Below, in pieces: positions 34,563 through 42,303 of a stretch of 64,000 bases of DNA. Made by a program: the position numbers and the translations under genes. The number at the start of each line of letters is the position of its first letter. Positions within the stretch are counted from its first letter, which is position 1. The notes beneath the pieces were generated by a model. It was given only the letters and a program-made list of their open reading frames with translations. It did not search any database and was not told where the DNA came from. The stretch comes from Micromonospora rifamycinica (GTDB lineage: Bacteria; Actinomycetota; Actinomycetes; Mycobacteriales; Micromonosporaceae), in assembly GCF_900090265.1 (NCBI RefSeq), contig NZ_LT607752.1, positions 558,001 to 622,000 on the forward strand. Reading direction: 5' to 3'.

Positions 34563-35737
34563 CCGCCGCGCCGCTGGTCGGCACCGATCCCGCCGCCGTG
34601 GCCGGCACCCCGCCGGGCGGCCGCCGGTTCGACGGCCCGGCCCGCACCGCCGCCGGGTTCGCCCTCGGCGCGGCGCTGCTGTTCGCCGTCGCCCCGCTGA
34701 CCCTGTCGGACTTCCGGCTGTCGCTGCTGGCCAAGTACCTGTGCGTCGCGATGGTCGCGGTCGGCATCGGCATCGCCTGGGGCCGCGGCGGCATGCTCAC
34801 CCTCGGCCAGGGGGTCTTCTTCGGCCTGGGCGGCTACGCGATGGCCATGCACCTCAAGCTCGCCGACGCCGGCCCCGGCCAGCTGCCCGACTTCATGCAG
34901 CTCTACGGTCAGCTCGACGAACTGCCGCTGTGGTGGCGGCCGTTCGCCAGCCCGTGGATCGCGTTGCCGGCCACCGTGCTGCTGCCGATGGCCGTCGCGT
35001 TCGGCCTCGGCTCGCTGGTCTTCCGCCGCCGGGTCCGCGGCGCCTACTTCGCCATCCTCAGCCAGGCCCTCGCCGCCGCGATGGTGATCCTGCTGGTCGG
35101 CCAGCAGGGCACCACCGGCGGCACCAACGGCCTCACCGACATCCAGGGCTTCTTCGGGTACGACCTGGACGACCCGGTCAACCAGCGGATGGTCTACTTC
35201 ATCATCGCCGCCAGTCTGCTCGCGCTGCTGGCCCTGGCCCGCCAGCTCATCCGCAGCCGGTACGGCGAGCTGCTGGTGGCGGTCCGCGACGGGGAGGAAC
35301 GGGTCCGTTTCCTCGGCTACGACCCGGCCGGCGTCAAGCTCGTCGGTTACGTGATCGCCGCCGGCATGGCCGGGCTGGCCGGGGCGCTGTTCGTCCCGGC
35401 GGTGGGGATCATCTCGCCCGCGCTGATCGGGATCGTCCCGTCCATCGAGTTCGTCATCGGTGTCGCGGTGGGTGGCCGGGCCACCCTGCTCGGCCCGGTG
35501 CTCGGCGCGGTGGCGGTGGCCTGGGCACGGACCGCCCTGTCGGAACGCTTCCCGGGCACCTGGACCTACCTGCAGGGGCTGCTGTTCGTGCTGGTGGTGG
35601 CGTTCCTGCCGGGCGGCCTGGCGTCGCTGTGGGTGCTGGCCCGACAGCGCCGGTCGGACCCGGCCGGCGCGCGGTGGTGGCGGCGGAGCCGGCCGGTCGA
35701 GCCGGCCGAGAACCGGACGGAGGTGTCGGCGGCATGA
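34559..35737 (+). CDS. urtC: Urea ABC transporter permease UrtC
   Basis: LivM-type permease, 392 residues. Motifs are IAWGRGGMLTLGQGVFFGLG, GYAMAMHLKLADAG, YFAILSQALAAAMVILLVGQ, QGTTGGTNGLTDIQGF and LLVAVRDGEERVRFLGYDPA. The last two, with YLQGLLFVLVVAFLPGGLAS, are characteristic of UrtC. ATG 34559 overlaps the urtB stop and its own stop overlaps urtD, so the permease and ATPase genes are coupled. The last 35 residues form a basic cytoplasmic tail. Confidence 0.92.
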   Translation: MTAAPLVGTDPAAVAGTPPGGRRFDGPARTAAGFALGAALLFAVAPLTLSDFRLSLLAKYLCVAMVAVGIGIAWGRGGMLTLGQGVFFGLGGYAMAMHLKLADAGPGQLPDFMQLYGQLDELPLWWRPFASPWIALPATVLLPMAVAFGLGSLVFRRRVRGAYFAILSQALAAAMVILLVGQQGTTGGTNGLTDIQGFFGYDLDDPVNQRMVYFIIAASLLALLALARQLIRSRYGELLVAVRDGEERVRFLGYDPAGVKLVGYVIAAGMAGLAGALFVPAVGIISPALIGIVPSIEFVIGVAVGGRATLLGPVLGAVAVAWARTALSERFPGTWTYLQGLLFVLVVAFLPGGLASLWVLARQRRSDPAGARWWRRSRPVEPAENRTEVSAA

Positions 35738-36489
35738 CCGGCCCGCAACTCGACGGCCTGTGCGTACGCGACCTACGGGTCACCTTCGACGGGTTCACCG
35801 CCGTCGACGGGGTCGACCTCGACGTGCCGCCCGGCGACATCCGGTTCCTGATCGGCCCCAACGGGGCGGGCAAGACCACAGTGGTCGACGCGGTGACGGG
35901 GCTGGTCCGGGCCACCGGCTCGGCCCGCTTCGGGGACCGGGAACTGCTCGGCCGGGACGTGCACCGCATCGCCCGGCTCGGCATCGGCCGCACCTTCCAG
36001 ACCGCCTCGGTCTTCGAGGAGCTGACAGTGGTGCAGAATCTCGACATCGCCGCCGGGGCGACCCGGAGCTGGTGGACGTTGGCCCGGCGGCGTGGCCGGA
36101 TCCCCGACGAGGTGGCCGCCGCGCTGGAGACGATCGGGCTGACCGACCGGGGTGACCAGCCGGCCGGCGCGCTGGCGCACGGGCAGAAGCAGTGGCTGGA
36201 GATCGGCATGCTGCTGGTCTCCGACGCCCGGCTGCTGCTGCTCGACGAGCCGGTCGCCGGGATGAGCCACGAGGAACGCGACGCCACCGGCGCCCTGCTG
36301 GAGACGGTCAGCCGGGACCGCACCGTGGTGGTCATCGAACACGACATGGATTTCCTGCGCCGCTTCGCCCGCAGCGTCACGGTGCTGCACGCCGGCAAGG
36401 TGCTCAGCGAGGGCACCGTGGCCGAGGTCCAGGCGGACCCCCGGGTGCAGGAGGTCTACCTCGGCGTCGACACCGCACCGGAGGCATGA
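35734..36489 (+). CDS. urtD: Urea ABC transporter ATP-binding protein UrtD
   Basis: LivG-type ABC ATPase, 251 residues. Walker A is IGPNGAGKTTVVD (41-48), the Q-loop region GRTFQTASVFEELTV. The signature is ALAHGQKQWLEIGM in place of LSGGQ, as usual for UrtD. Walker B is LLLLDEPVAGMSHEE and the switch His lies in VIEHDMDF. It acts with UrtE as the heterodimeric motor on UrtBC. ATG 35734 overlaps the urtC stop. Confidence 0.94.
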   Translation: MTGPQLDGLCVRDLRVTFDGFTAVDGVDLDVPPGDIRFLIGPNGAGKTTVVDAVTGLVRATGSARFGDRELLGRDVHRIARLGIGRTFQTASVFEELTVVQNLDIAAGATRSWWTLARRRGRIPDEVAAALETIGLTDRGDQPAGALAHGQKQWLEIGMLLVSDARLLLLDEPVAGMSHEERDATGALLETVSRDRTVVVIEHDMDFLRRFARSVTVLHAGKVLSEGTVAEVQADPRVQEVYLGVDTAPEA

Positions 36490-37181
36490 TGTTGGAGTTG
36501 CGCGGCGTGCGCGCCGGCTACGGGCGCAGCGAGGTGCTGCACGGGGTGGACGTGGCCGTCCCCGTCGACGGGGTGGCCGCCGTGCTCGGGCACAACGGCG
36601 CGGGCAAGAGCACCCTGCTGCGGGTCGCGGTCGGGCTGCTGCGCCCCCGCGCCGGCACGGTCACCCTCGACGGTGAGGACGTCACCCGGCTCGCGCCGCA
36701 CCAGCGGGTCGCCCGGGGGCTGGCGTACGTCCCGCAGGGGCAGCAGTGTTTCCCGCACCTGACGGCGGCGGAGAACCTGCGGCTGGTGGCCGACGGCCGG
36801 CGCGACGGGGCCGCCGCCACCGCCGAGGCGCTGGACCTGTTCCCGGCGCTGCGTCCTCTGCTGCGGCGGCGGGCCGGGTTGCTCTCCGGCGGCCAGCGGC
36901 AGCAGTTGGCCATCGCCCGCGCGCTGGTCACCCGGCCCCGGCTGCTGCTGCTCGACGAACCCACCGAGGGGATCCAGCCGTCGGTGGTCGCCGAGATCCA
37001 GGACCGGATCGTCGAGCTGGCCACCGGGGCCGGCATCCGGGTGCTGCTGGTCGAGCAGCACCTCGGCTTCGCGCTGCGGGTGGCGACCCGGCACTACGTG
37101 CTGGAGTCCGGTCGGGTCACCGCCACCGGTGCCGGGGGTCGGGCCGCCGAGCAGTCGGTCCGCCGGGCGCTCGCGGTGTGA
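36486..37181 (+). CDS. urtE: Urea ABC transporter ATP-binding protein UrtE
   Basis: LivF-type ABC ATPase, 231 residues. Walker A is GHNGAGKSTLLR (35-43), then YVPQGQQCFPHLTAAEN, signature LLSGGQRQQLAIARAL, Walker B LLLLDEPTEGIQPSVV and switch VEQHLGFAL; the EGIQPS form is typical of UrtE. ATG 36486 overlaps the urtD stop, with another ATG one codon on. Last gene of the operon. Confidence 0.94.
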   Translation: MMLELRGVRAGYGRSEVLHGVDVAVPVDGVAAVLGHNGAGKSTLLRVAVGLLRPRAGTVTLDGEDVTRLAPHQRVARGLAYVPQGQQCFPHLTAAENLRLVADGRRDGAAATAEALDLFPALRPLLRRRAGLLSGGQRQQLAIARALVTRPRLLLLDEPTEGIQPSVVAEIQDRIVELATGAGIRVLLVEQHLGFALRVATRHYVLESGRVTATGAGGRAAEQSVRRALAV

Positions 37182-37291
37182 CCGTTCCGCCGTCCGATGG
37201 CGTACGGTGATCAGTCGTGTTCATCGAGTAACATAAATTTCGATCGATGAAGTGGAGTGTGGTCCAGCCGCCCTGGAACAGGGGAGTGACT

Positions 37292-38929
37292 GTGCGGAAC
37301 CTGCCGGCCCGGATCCTGGGCATCCTGACCGCGATCTCCCTCGCCGCCGTCGGCGGCCCGGCGCCGGCCGCTGACCGGCCGGCCGGGCCGCCGGGGAGTC
37401 CCGCCCGGGCGGCGGACCCATCCGGCGGGCTGACCGGGGACATCGTCTTCTCCGTCCCGAGCGGCACCTTCCGGGACGAGCTCGCGGTCGCGCTGGGGAC
37501 GGCGGTGGCCGGTGCCGAGATCCGCTACACGACGGACGGCACGCTGCCCCGGGTGGACTCCCCGCGGTACGACGGAACCCCGCTGCTCCTCACCGACACC
37601 ACCCAGCTGCGGGCGTGGGCGTTCGTCAACGGGGCGGCGACCGGTGACCCGGGCACCGCCCTCTACGTCGAGCGTGCCGTGGACGTCAGCCTCGACCTGC
37701 CGATCCTGCTGGTCGACGGGTACGGCCAGGGGGCACCCGGGCGGGAGTTCGTCGACGCCGCCGCGCTGCTCTTCGCGCCGGTCGGGGGAGAGGCCTCGCT
37801 CTCCGCGCCACCCACCCTCGCCACCCGGATCGGTTACCACCTGCGCGGCACGTCGAGTTCCCTGTTCGACAAGGCGCCCTACCGGGTCGAGTTCCGCGAC
37901 AACGAGGACGACGACGTCGACCTGCCGGTGCTGGGGATGCCCGCCGAATCCGACTGGGTGCTGCGCGGGCCGTACACCGACAAGGCGTTGATCCGGGAGG
38001 CGTTGACCTTCGACCTGGCCCGCGAGATGGGTTTCCCGGCCCCCCGGTACGCCTTCGTCGAGTTCTACCACAACGTCGCCGACCGGCCGGTGGGCGCCGA
38101 GGACTACCAGGGCGTCTACCTGATCGTCGAGACCATCAAGAACGCGAAGAACCGGCTCGACCTCAAGAAACTCGATCCCGACGACGTCACCCTGCCGGCG
38201 ATCTCCGGCGGCTACATCGTCAAGTTCGAGTGGTTGACGGCCGAGGAGCCCACCCTGCCGTGCACGGGCCGGCCCGCGACCTGCTGGCACTACCTGGAGG
38301 TGGTGGACCCGTCGCCGCTGGCCCCGGAGCAGCAGGCCTGGCTCACCGGCCACCTCCAGCAGTTCAACGACGTGCTGCAGTCCCGCGACTTCGCCGACCC
38401 GACGACAGGCTATCCCGCCTGGATCGACGTGGGCTCGTTCGTCGACTCGTTCATCCTCAACGAGCTGACCCGCAACTTCGACGCCTACGCCCGCAGCTCG
38501 TACTTCTACAAGGACCGGGGCGGCAGGATCAACGCCGGGCCGCTGTGGGATCTCGACCTCACCTACGGCGTCGGCGGCGGGGACAACCTGGACACCGCCG
38601 GTTGGCAGTACGAGCAGCAGCGGTGGCCGAGGCCCAACAACTGGATGAACCGGCTGATGACGGATCCCGCCTTCATGGCGGCGGTGCGGGCCCGCTGGGC
38701 CGAGCTGCGCCAGGGGCCGCTCTCCCCGGCCCAGCTCGACACCCGCGTCGCCCGGCTCACCACGCCACTGGCCGGCGCGGCCGACCGGAACTTCCAGCGG
38801 TGGCCCAACCTGACGACCGAGAAGATCGGCCCCATCGTCACCCCGACCGCGGACACCTGGCAGGGGCAGGTCGAGTACCTGCGGGACTGGCTGGACCGGC
38901 GGATGGTGTGGCTGGACGCCGCCCTCTAG
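37292..38929 (+). CDS. Secreted CotH-kinase family protein
   Basis: A 545-residue exported protein. Residues 1-30 form a signal peptide (ARILGILTAISLAAVGG). A small beta domain of chitobiase C-terminal type follows (IRYTTDGTLPRVDSPRYDG). The CotH kinase domain contains YHLRGTSSSLFDKAPYRVEF, DWVLRGPYTDKALIREAL, YQGVYLIVETIKNAKNRLDL, GGYIVKFE, NFDAYARSSYFYKDRGG and PLWDLDLTYG. CotH proteins in spore coats and fungal surfaces are atypical kinases that phosphorylate secreted partners. GTG 37292 (site GGGGAG) is preferred to ATG 37247 because it gives a clean signal peptide. No evident partner lies next to it. Confidence 0.85.
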   Translation: MRNLPARILGILTAISLAAVGGPAPAADRPAGPPGSPARAADPSGGLTGDIVFSVPSGTFRDELAVALGTAVAGAEIRYTTDGTLPRVDSPRYDGTPLLLTDTTQLRAWAFVNGAATGDPGTALYVERAVDVSLDLPILLVDGYGQGAPGREFVDAAALLFAPVGGEASLSAPPTLATRIGYHLRGTSSSLFDKAPYRVEFRDNEDDDVDLPVLGMPAESDWVLRGPYTDKALIREALTFDLAREMGFPAPRYAFVEFYHNVADRPVGAEDYQGVYLIVETIKNAKNRLDLKKLDPDDVTLPAISGGYIVKFEWLTAEEPTLPCTGRPATCWHYLEVVDPSPLAPEQQAWLTGHLQQFNDVLQSRDFADPTTGYPAWIDVGSFVDSFILNELTRNFDAYARSSYFYKDRGGRINAGPLWDLDLTYGVGGGDNLDTAGWQYEQQRWPRPNNWMNRLMTDPAFMAAVRARWAELRQGPLSPAQLDTRVARLTTPLAGAADRNFQRWPNLTTEKIGPIVTPTADTWQGQVEYLRDWLDRRMVWLDAAL

Positions 38930-39470
38930 GCCAGCCGCACCTCGTCACCGTCGACGGTCACCGCCCGGGGCGTCAACGGCCGACCGGCCGGGCCGCTCTG
39001 CACGGCGCCGTCGGCGATGCCGAAGACGCTGTTGTGGCAGCCGCAGACGATGGTGCCGTCCTTGACCGAGGTGACCGTGCACCCCTGGTGGGTGCAGGTC
39101 GCCGAGAAGGCCTTGATGGTGCCGGCGGCCGGCTGGGTCACCACCACCCCTCGGCCTTGAAGATCTTGCCCCCGCCGACCGGGATGTCCGCCACCGCGGC
39201 CAGCGCCGCGGGCGCGGGCGGCTGCCCGCCGCCACCGGCGGGGGAACCGCTCGCCCCGGCGGACGGCCCGGCCCCGCCCGGGGACGCCCCGTCCGAGGTG
39301 GCCCCGCCCGGGGACGCGGCGGCCGGTGCACTGCCCTGCCCGGCGGCCGTCGGCGCGGTCGACTCGCCGTACGTCTGACAGCCGCTGAGCAGGGCGGCGA
39401 CACCCACCCCGCCGGCTCCGGCCAGCACGGTCCGTCGGGACGGACAACCCGCCCCACGTTCGTCGCACAT
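38926..39470 (-). pseudogene. Rieske [2Fe-2S] protein gene with a frameshift in a G run
   Basis: Read from ATG 39470, the frame codes for a twin-arginine lipoprotein signal (SRRTVLAGAGGVGVAALLSGC), an Ala/Gly/Pro/Ser linker and PVGGGKIFKAEG, then stops at 39138. The Rieske domain continues in the -1 frame: GVVVTQPAAGTIKAF, CTHQGC, VCGCHNSVF, RAVTVDGDEVRLA. The break is at GGGG (39147-39150 on the + strand as CCCC); one extra G would restore a 181-residue protein. It may be a true null allele, a sequencing error, or rescue by -1 slippage. It is third in an operon with the DUF6529 gene and probably accepts electrons from it. Confidence 0.85.
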
Positions 39471-39526
39471 CGACCCGTCGTTCCTCTCCCGTGTTCCGTA
39501 ACCGTCCGGTGTCGCGTGCCCGTCGG

Positions 39527-40246
39527 TCACGTGCCCACCCCGAAGGTGGTGAAGTACCACAGCGACGAACTGACCCAGATGCCCATCAGGACGGTGAAGA
39601 GCAGCCCGCCGACCACCGGCAGCACCCAGCCGGCCAGCCCCCGCTTGGGCAGCGACAGCATCTTCGTGGTGAACACCCCGAAGAACAGGCAGCCGAGCAG
39701 GGAGTGCGTCAGGGTGCGCAGGTCGTAGTCGGCGAAGCCCAACGCGTACAGGCAGTGCACCGCCACCGGCACGGTCAGCAGGAAGGCGATCCGCCCGCTC
39801 CACCGGTGCAGCCCACCCGCCCAGGAGGGCGAGAAGCCGCCGAGCCGGCCCCACATCGACAGCGCGGTGAGCAACTGCACCACGGCGAAGAAGGCCGCGC
39901 CGCTGCCCAGCCACACCTTGACCGCCTGCGGGCTGGAGAAGCCGGCCACGTTGACCGCGATCCCGGTGGGTTGGTGCACCCGCGCGTACGCCCCGATGGC
40001 GACCGCGACCGCGGCACCGACCAGCAGCGGCACCACCACCGAGGCGGGCGGCGCACCGGTCGGGGCGGGTGGGGCCACGGCGGGCTGGGGGGCGAACATG
40101 TCCCGGTCGGACATGTCGCGGTCGGACATGTCGCGGCCGGACAGGTCCCGGTCGAACATGTCCTGGTCGGGCAGGACCCGGACCGACGGACCGTCGTCCG
40201 GACCGCGTCCCACGTCGGTTTCGAACCTGCGGCGGGCCGTCGTCAT
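39527..40246 (-). CDS. DUF6529 membrane protein (cytochrome b561-like)
   Basis: A 239-residue protein with about five membrane helices: ASVVVPLLVGAAVAVAIGAY, VWLGSGAAFFAVVQLLTALS, IAFLLTVPVAVHCLYALGF, HSLLGCLFFGVFTTKMLSLP, LPVVGGLLFTVLMGIWVSS. His residues in LHRWSGR, VHCLYALG and LTHSLLG could bind haem, as in b561-type electron carriers. I take it to be DUF6529 by this pattern. The cytoplasmic N-terminus contains 15-base repeats coding DRDMS. ATG 40246 overlaps the upstream stop (ATGA). Together with the Rieske protein it looks like a small membrane redox module. Confidence 0.7.
   Translation of the reverse strand: MTTARRRFETDVGRGPDDGPSVRVLPDQDMFDRDLSGRDMSDRDMSDRDMFAPQPAVAPPAPTGAPPASVVVPLLVGAAVAVAIGAYARVHQPTGIAVNVAGFSSPQAVKVWLGSGAAFFAVVQLLTALSMWGRLGGFSPSWAGGLHRWSGRIAFLLTVPVAVHCLYALGFADYDLRTLTHSLLGCLFFGVFTTKMLSLPKRGLAGWVLPVVGGLLFTVLMGIWVSSSLWYFTTFGVGT
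40096..40180. repeat. 15-base tandem repeats inside the DUF6529 gene
   Basis: About five and a half copies of ACATGTCGCGGTCGG-like units encode the pentapeptide DRDMS/DRDMF near residue 30-50 of the membrane protein. In-frame length means copy number can change without breaking the gene. Confidence 0.8.
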
Positions 40247-40992
40247 TCACCGGCCCCCGGGTCGGCTGTCACCGGCGCGGCGGTGAGGGTCCGGCCGTCG
40301 AGGATGGTGGTGCCGAACGCCGGGTCCAGCGGCGGTGCCGACACCGGTTCGCCGTCGCGGGTGACCACCCCGATCTGGCTGCCGTCGGGCAGCATGATCC
40401 AGCCGCCGTCGACACCGGAGCGACGCTGCTGCGACGTGGCCCGGTACAGCACCGGGTCGGGCTTGCCGGTCTGCTTGGCGGTGAACTTCCAGCGGCGCTG
40501 GCCCACCACCATCTCGCCGGAGGCGACACCGTCGCCGAAGGAGCCGGTGAGCACCTCGCCCTTCTTGCCGGTCAGCTTCATCCGGCCGTTGGCGGCGGTG
40601 CCGTTGAGCCACACCTCCAGCTTCTTGCCGTCGCAGACGTACGCCACCGCCTTGCCGTCGGTGACGGTGATCGCGATGGTGGCACCGCCGTCGAGCCGTC
40701 CGGTCCAGTTGGAGTCGGCCCCGGCCGCCGGTGGGGCGGCCGGTGGGGAGGTCGGCGACGGGGCGGGCTGGCCCCGCTGTTCGGCGGGCTCGGCGGGCTC
40801 GGCCGGGGCGGCGTCCGGTGGTGGCTCCGCCGGCACGGCGGGCGACTCGACGGCGGCCCCGGGCGAGGCCGCCGCGTTCGTGGCCGTCCGGGGGTCGACC
40901 GTACGCGGCGCCGCCTGGGCGCTCATCGCGAACAGGACGGCGGCCATGCCCGTCCCGGTCAGCAGGGTGAGCAACGGGGTCATGCGCTTCAT
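40243..40992 (-). CDS. Secreted protein of unknown function
   Basis: A 249-residue protein with an N-terminal signal peptide (LLTLLTGTGMAAVLFAMSAQA), a Pro/Ala/Glu-rich linker, and a C-terminal beta-rich domain (WTGRLDGGATIAITVTDGKA, VAYVCDGKKLEVWLNGTAAN, KLTGKKGEVLTGSFGDGVAS). It resembles secreted domains that sit before DUF6529/Rieske genes in actinomycetes. ATG 40992 has the strong site GAAGGGAG; two nearby in-frame starts are less good. It is the first gene of the three-gene reverse operon. Confidence 0.7.
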   Translation of the reverse strand: MKRMTPLLTLLTGTGMAAVLFAMSAQAAPRTVDPRTATNAAASPGAAVESPAVPAEPPPDAAPAEPAEPAEQRGQPAPSPTSPPAAPPAAGADSNWTGRLDGGATIAITVTDGKAVAYVCDGKKLEVWLNGTAANGRMKLTGKKGEVLTGSFGDGVASGEMVVGQRRWKFTAKQTGKPDPVLYRATSQQRRSGVDGGWIMLPDGSQIGVVTRDGEPVSAPPLDPAFGTTILDGRTLTAAPVTADPGAGE

Positions 40993-41119
40993 GAGCAACT
41001 CCCTTCACCCCGGATGTACGAAGTCGGGGCGCAGGTCGTTCAATCCGTGACGAGATCGCTGTGCCGGGAGCGGACGGGCGGTCGAACCGTCACCGTCGGT
41101 GACCGTCCGGTGGGGCCGA

Positions 41120-41125
41120 TAGGGT
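41120..41125 (+). promoter_or_regulatory. -10 box for a leaderless transcript of the channel gene
   Basis: TAGGGT lies exactly 6 bases before ATG 41132, the start of a 12-codon ORF that precedes the channel gene. Confidence 0.5.
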
Positions 41126-41131
41126 GTCGGC

Positions 41132-41170
41132 ATGGCCGCCCTGTTCCCGTACCGCCGCGGGACGGGGTGA
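41132..41170 (+). CDS. Short upstream ORF (12 codons) before the channel gene
   Basis: ATG 41132 to TGA 41168-41170 encodes MAALFPYRRGTG. It begins 6 bases after a -10 box, so it would sit at the 5' end of a leaderless message, and its stop is 3 bases from the channel's GTG start. This layout would make channel translation depend on termination and re-initiation. Leaderless upstream ORFs are common in actinobacteria; a regulatory role here is inference. Confidence 0.45.
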   Translation: MAALFPYRRGTG

Positions 41171-41173
41171 CCG

Positions 41174-42121
41174 GTGCCCTCCGCGTCCCCTCCCGCGCCC
41201 CGGAGGTCCCCCGATCCCGGGGCCGCCCGCCCGTCCGGCCTGGCCGGGTGGTGTGCCCGGGTCTCCCGGTCGCGTCCCTTCGAGGCGGCGATCGTGGTGC
41301 TCATCATGGCCAACGCCGCGGTGCTCGGGGTGGAGACCTACCCCGATCTCGGGGTGGCCCGGCCGGTGCTGCACTGGTTGGAGCTGAGTTTCCGGGCCGC
41401 CTTCGTCGCCGAGATCGCCGTCCGGGTGCTGGCGTACGGCCGCCGGCCGCAGGACTTCCTCCGGCACGGGTGGAACGTGTTCGACCTGGTGGTGATCGCG
41501 GCGATCTTCCTACCCGGGCTGCACGGGGACTCGGCGCTGCTGCGGGTCGTCCGGGTCGCCCGGGTGCTTCGTCTGGTGCGGTTCTCGCCCGGCCTGCGCA
41601 CCATCGTGGCCGCGTTGTGGCGCAGCCTCCCCGGTGTCGGTGGGTTCCTCGCGCTGGCCATGGTGACGCTCTACGTCTACGGCATGGCCGGTTGGTTGAT
41701 CTTCGGCCGGGCCTATCCGGAGCAGTACGGCGACATCGGCCGGTCCCTGCTGACCCTGTTCGTGCTGCTGTCCCTGGAGACCCTGCCGGATCTGGTCGAG
41801 CAGGGCCTGGCGCTGTCACCGTGGACGCTCGTCTACTACGTCAGCTACGTGATCATCACGGTCAACCTGTTGCTGAACATCCTGATCGCGGTCATCGTCA
41901 ACTCGATGGAGGAGGCCCGTCGGCTGGAGATGACCGAGCGGCTGGCGCCCGGGTACGACGCCGACGGCGACGGGGTGCCCGACGAGGTGGACCGGATCGC
42001 CCTCACCCAACGGCTGGACGACCTGCGGGCGGTCATCGCCGAACTGGAACGGGAACTGCGCATCGACCGCGACGATCCGCCGAGCCGGCACCGGTCCGCC
42101 GAACGCACCGACGCCCGTTGA
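41174..42121 (+). CDS. One-domain voltage-gated ion channel with C-terminal Ca-binding-like loop
   Basis: A 315-residue protein with S1-S6: FEAAIVVLIMANAAVLGVET, LELSFRAAFVAEIAVRVLAY, WNVFDLVVIAAIFL. S4 is LLRVVRVARVLRLVRF with Arg at every third position, and the pore helix and filter are FVLLSLETLPDLV. S6 is YYVSYVIITVNLLLNILIAV. The filter Glu (SLETLPD) resembles the Glu of bacterial sodium channels (LESWS), so Na+ or Ca2+ selectivity is more likely than K+. After S6 come DADGDGVPDEVD, an EF-hand-like loop, and a coiled coil (LTQRLDDLRAVIAELEREL). GTG 41174 follows the short ORF by 3 bases. Confidence 0.85.
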   Translation: MPSASPPAPRRSPDPGAARPSGLAGWCARVSRSRPFEAAIVVLIMANAAVLGVETYPDLGVARPVLHWLELSFRAAFVAEIAVRVLAYGRRPQDFLRHGWNVFDLVVIAAIFLPGLHGDSALLRVVRVARVLRLVRFSPGLRTIVAALWRSLPGVGGFLALAMVTLYVYGMAGWLIFGRAYPEQYGDIGRSLLTLFVLLSLETLPDLVEQGLALSPWTLVYYVSYVIITVNLLLNILIAVIVNSMEEARRLEMTERLAPGYDADGDGVPDEVDRIALTQRLDDLRAVIAELERELRIDRDDPPSRHRSAERTDAR

Positions 42122-42242
42122 GGCGTGCGACCGCTGGGTCCGGCAGCCCCGCACCGCCCGCCGCCGAGGCGCCGCCGACGTGCGGCGTTCCGGGTGCTGG
42201 GACGGCGGGGGTGGGCGATCACGCCCTGATCATGATAGGGAT

Positions 42243-42280
42243 GAAGGGGCGCGCGGCCGTTACCGGCCGGACGCCCCTTC
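42243..42280 (+). promoter_or_regulatory. Hairpin in the leader of the KhtT-like gene
   Basis: GAAGGGGCG (42243-42251) pairs with CGCCCCTTC (42272-42280), with an inner CGGCC/GGCCG pairing. It lies 23 bases before the ATG and downstream of an AT-richer stretch (TGATCATGATAGGGAT) that may be the promoter. Function unknown. Confidence 0.45.
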
Positions 42281-42303
42281 GGTGCGGGGCGAGGGAGGTA
42301 GGC

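Noticed and set aside
39138..40250. A single long reverse-strand protein spanning the DUF6529 and Rieske regions
   Set aside because: Most of that frame lies in shadow of the DUF6529 gene; only its last third, from ATG 39470, is the real Rieske N-terminus.
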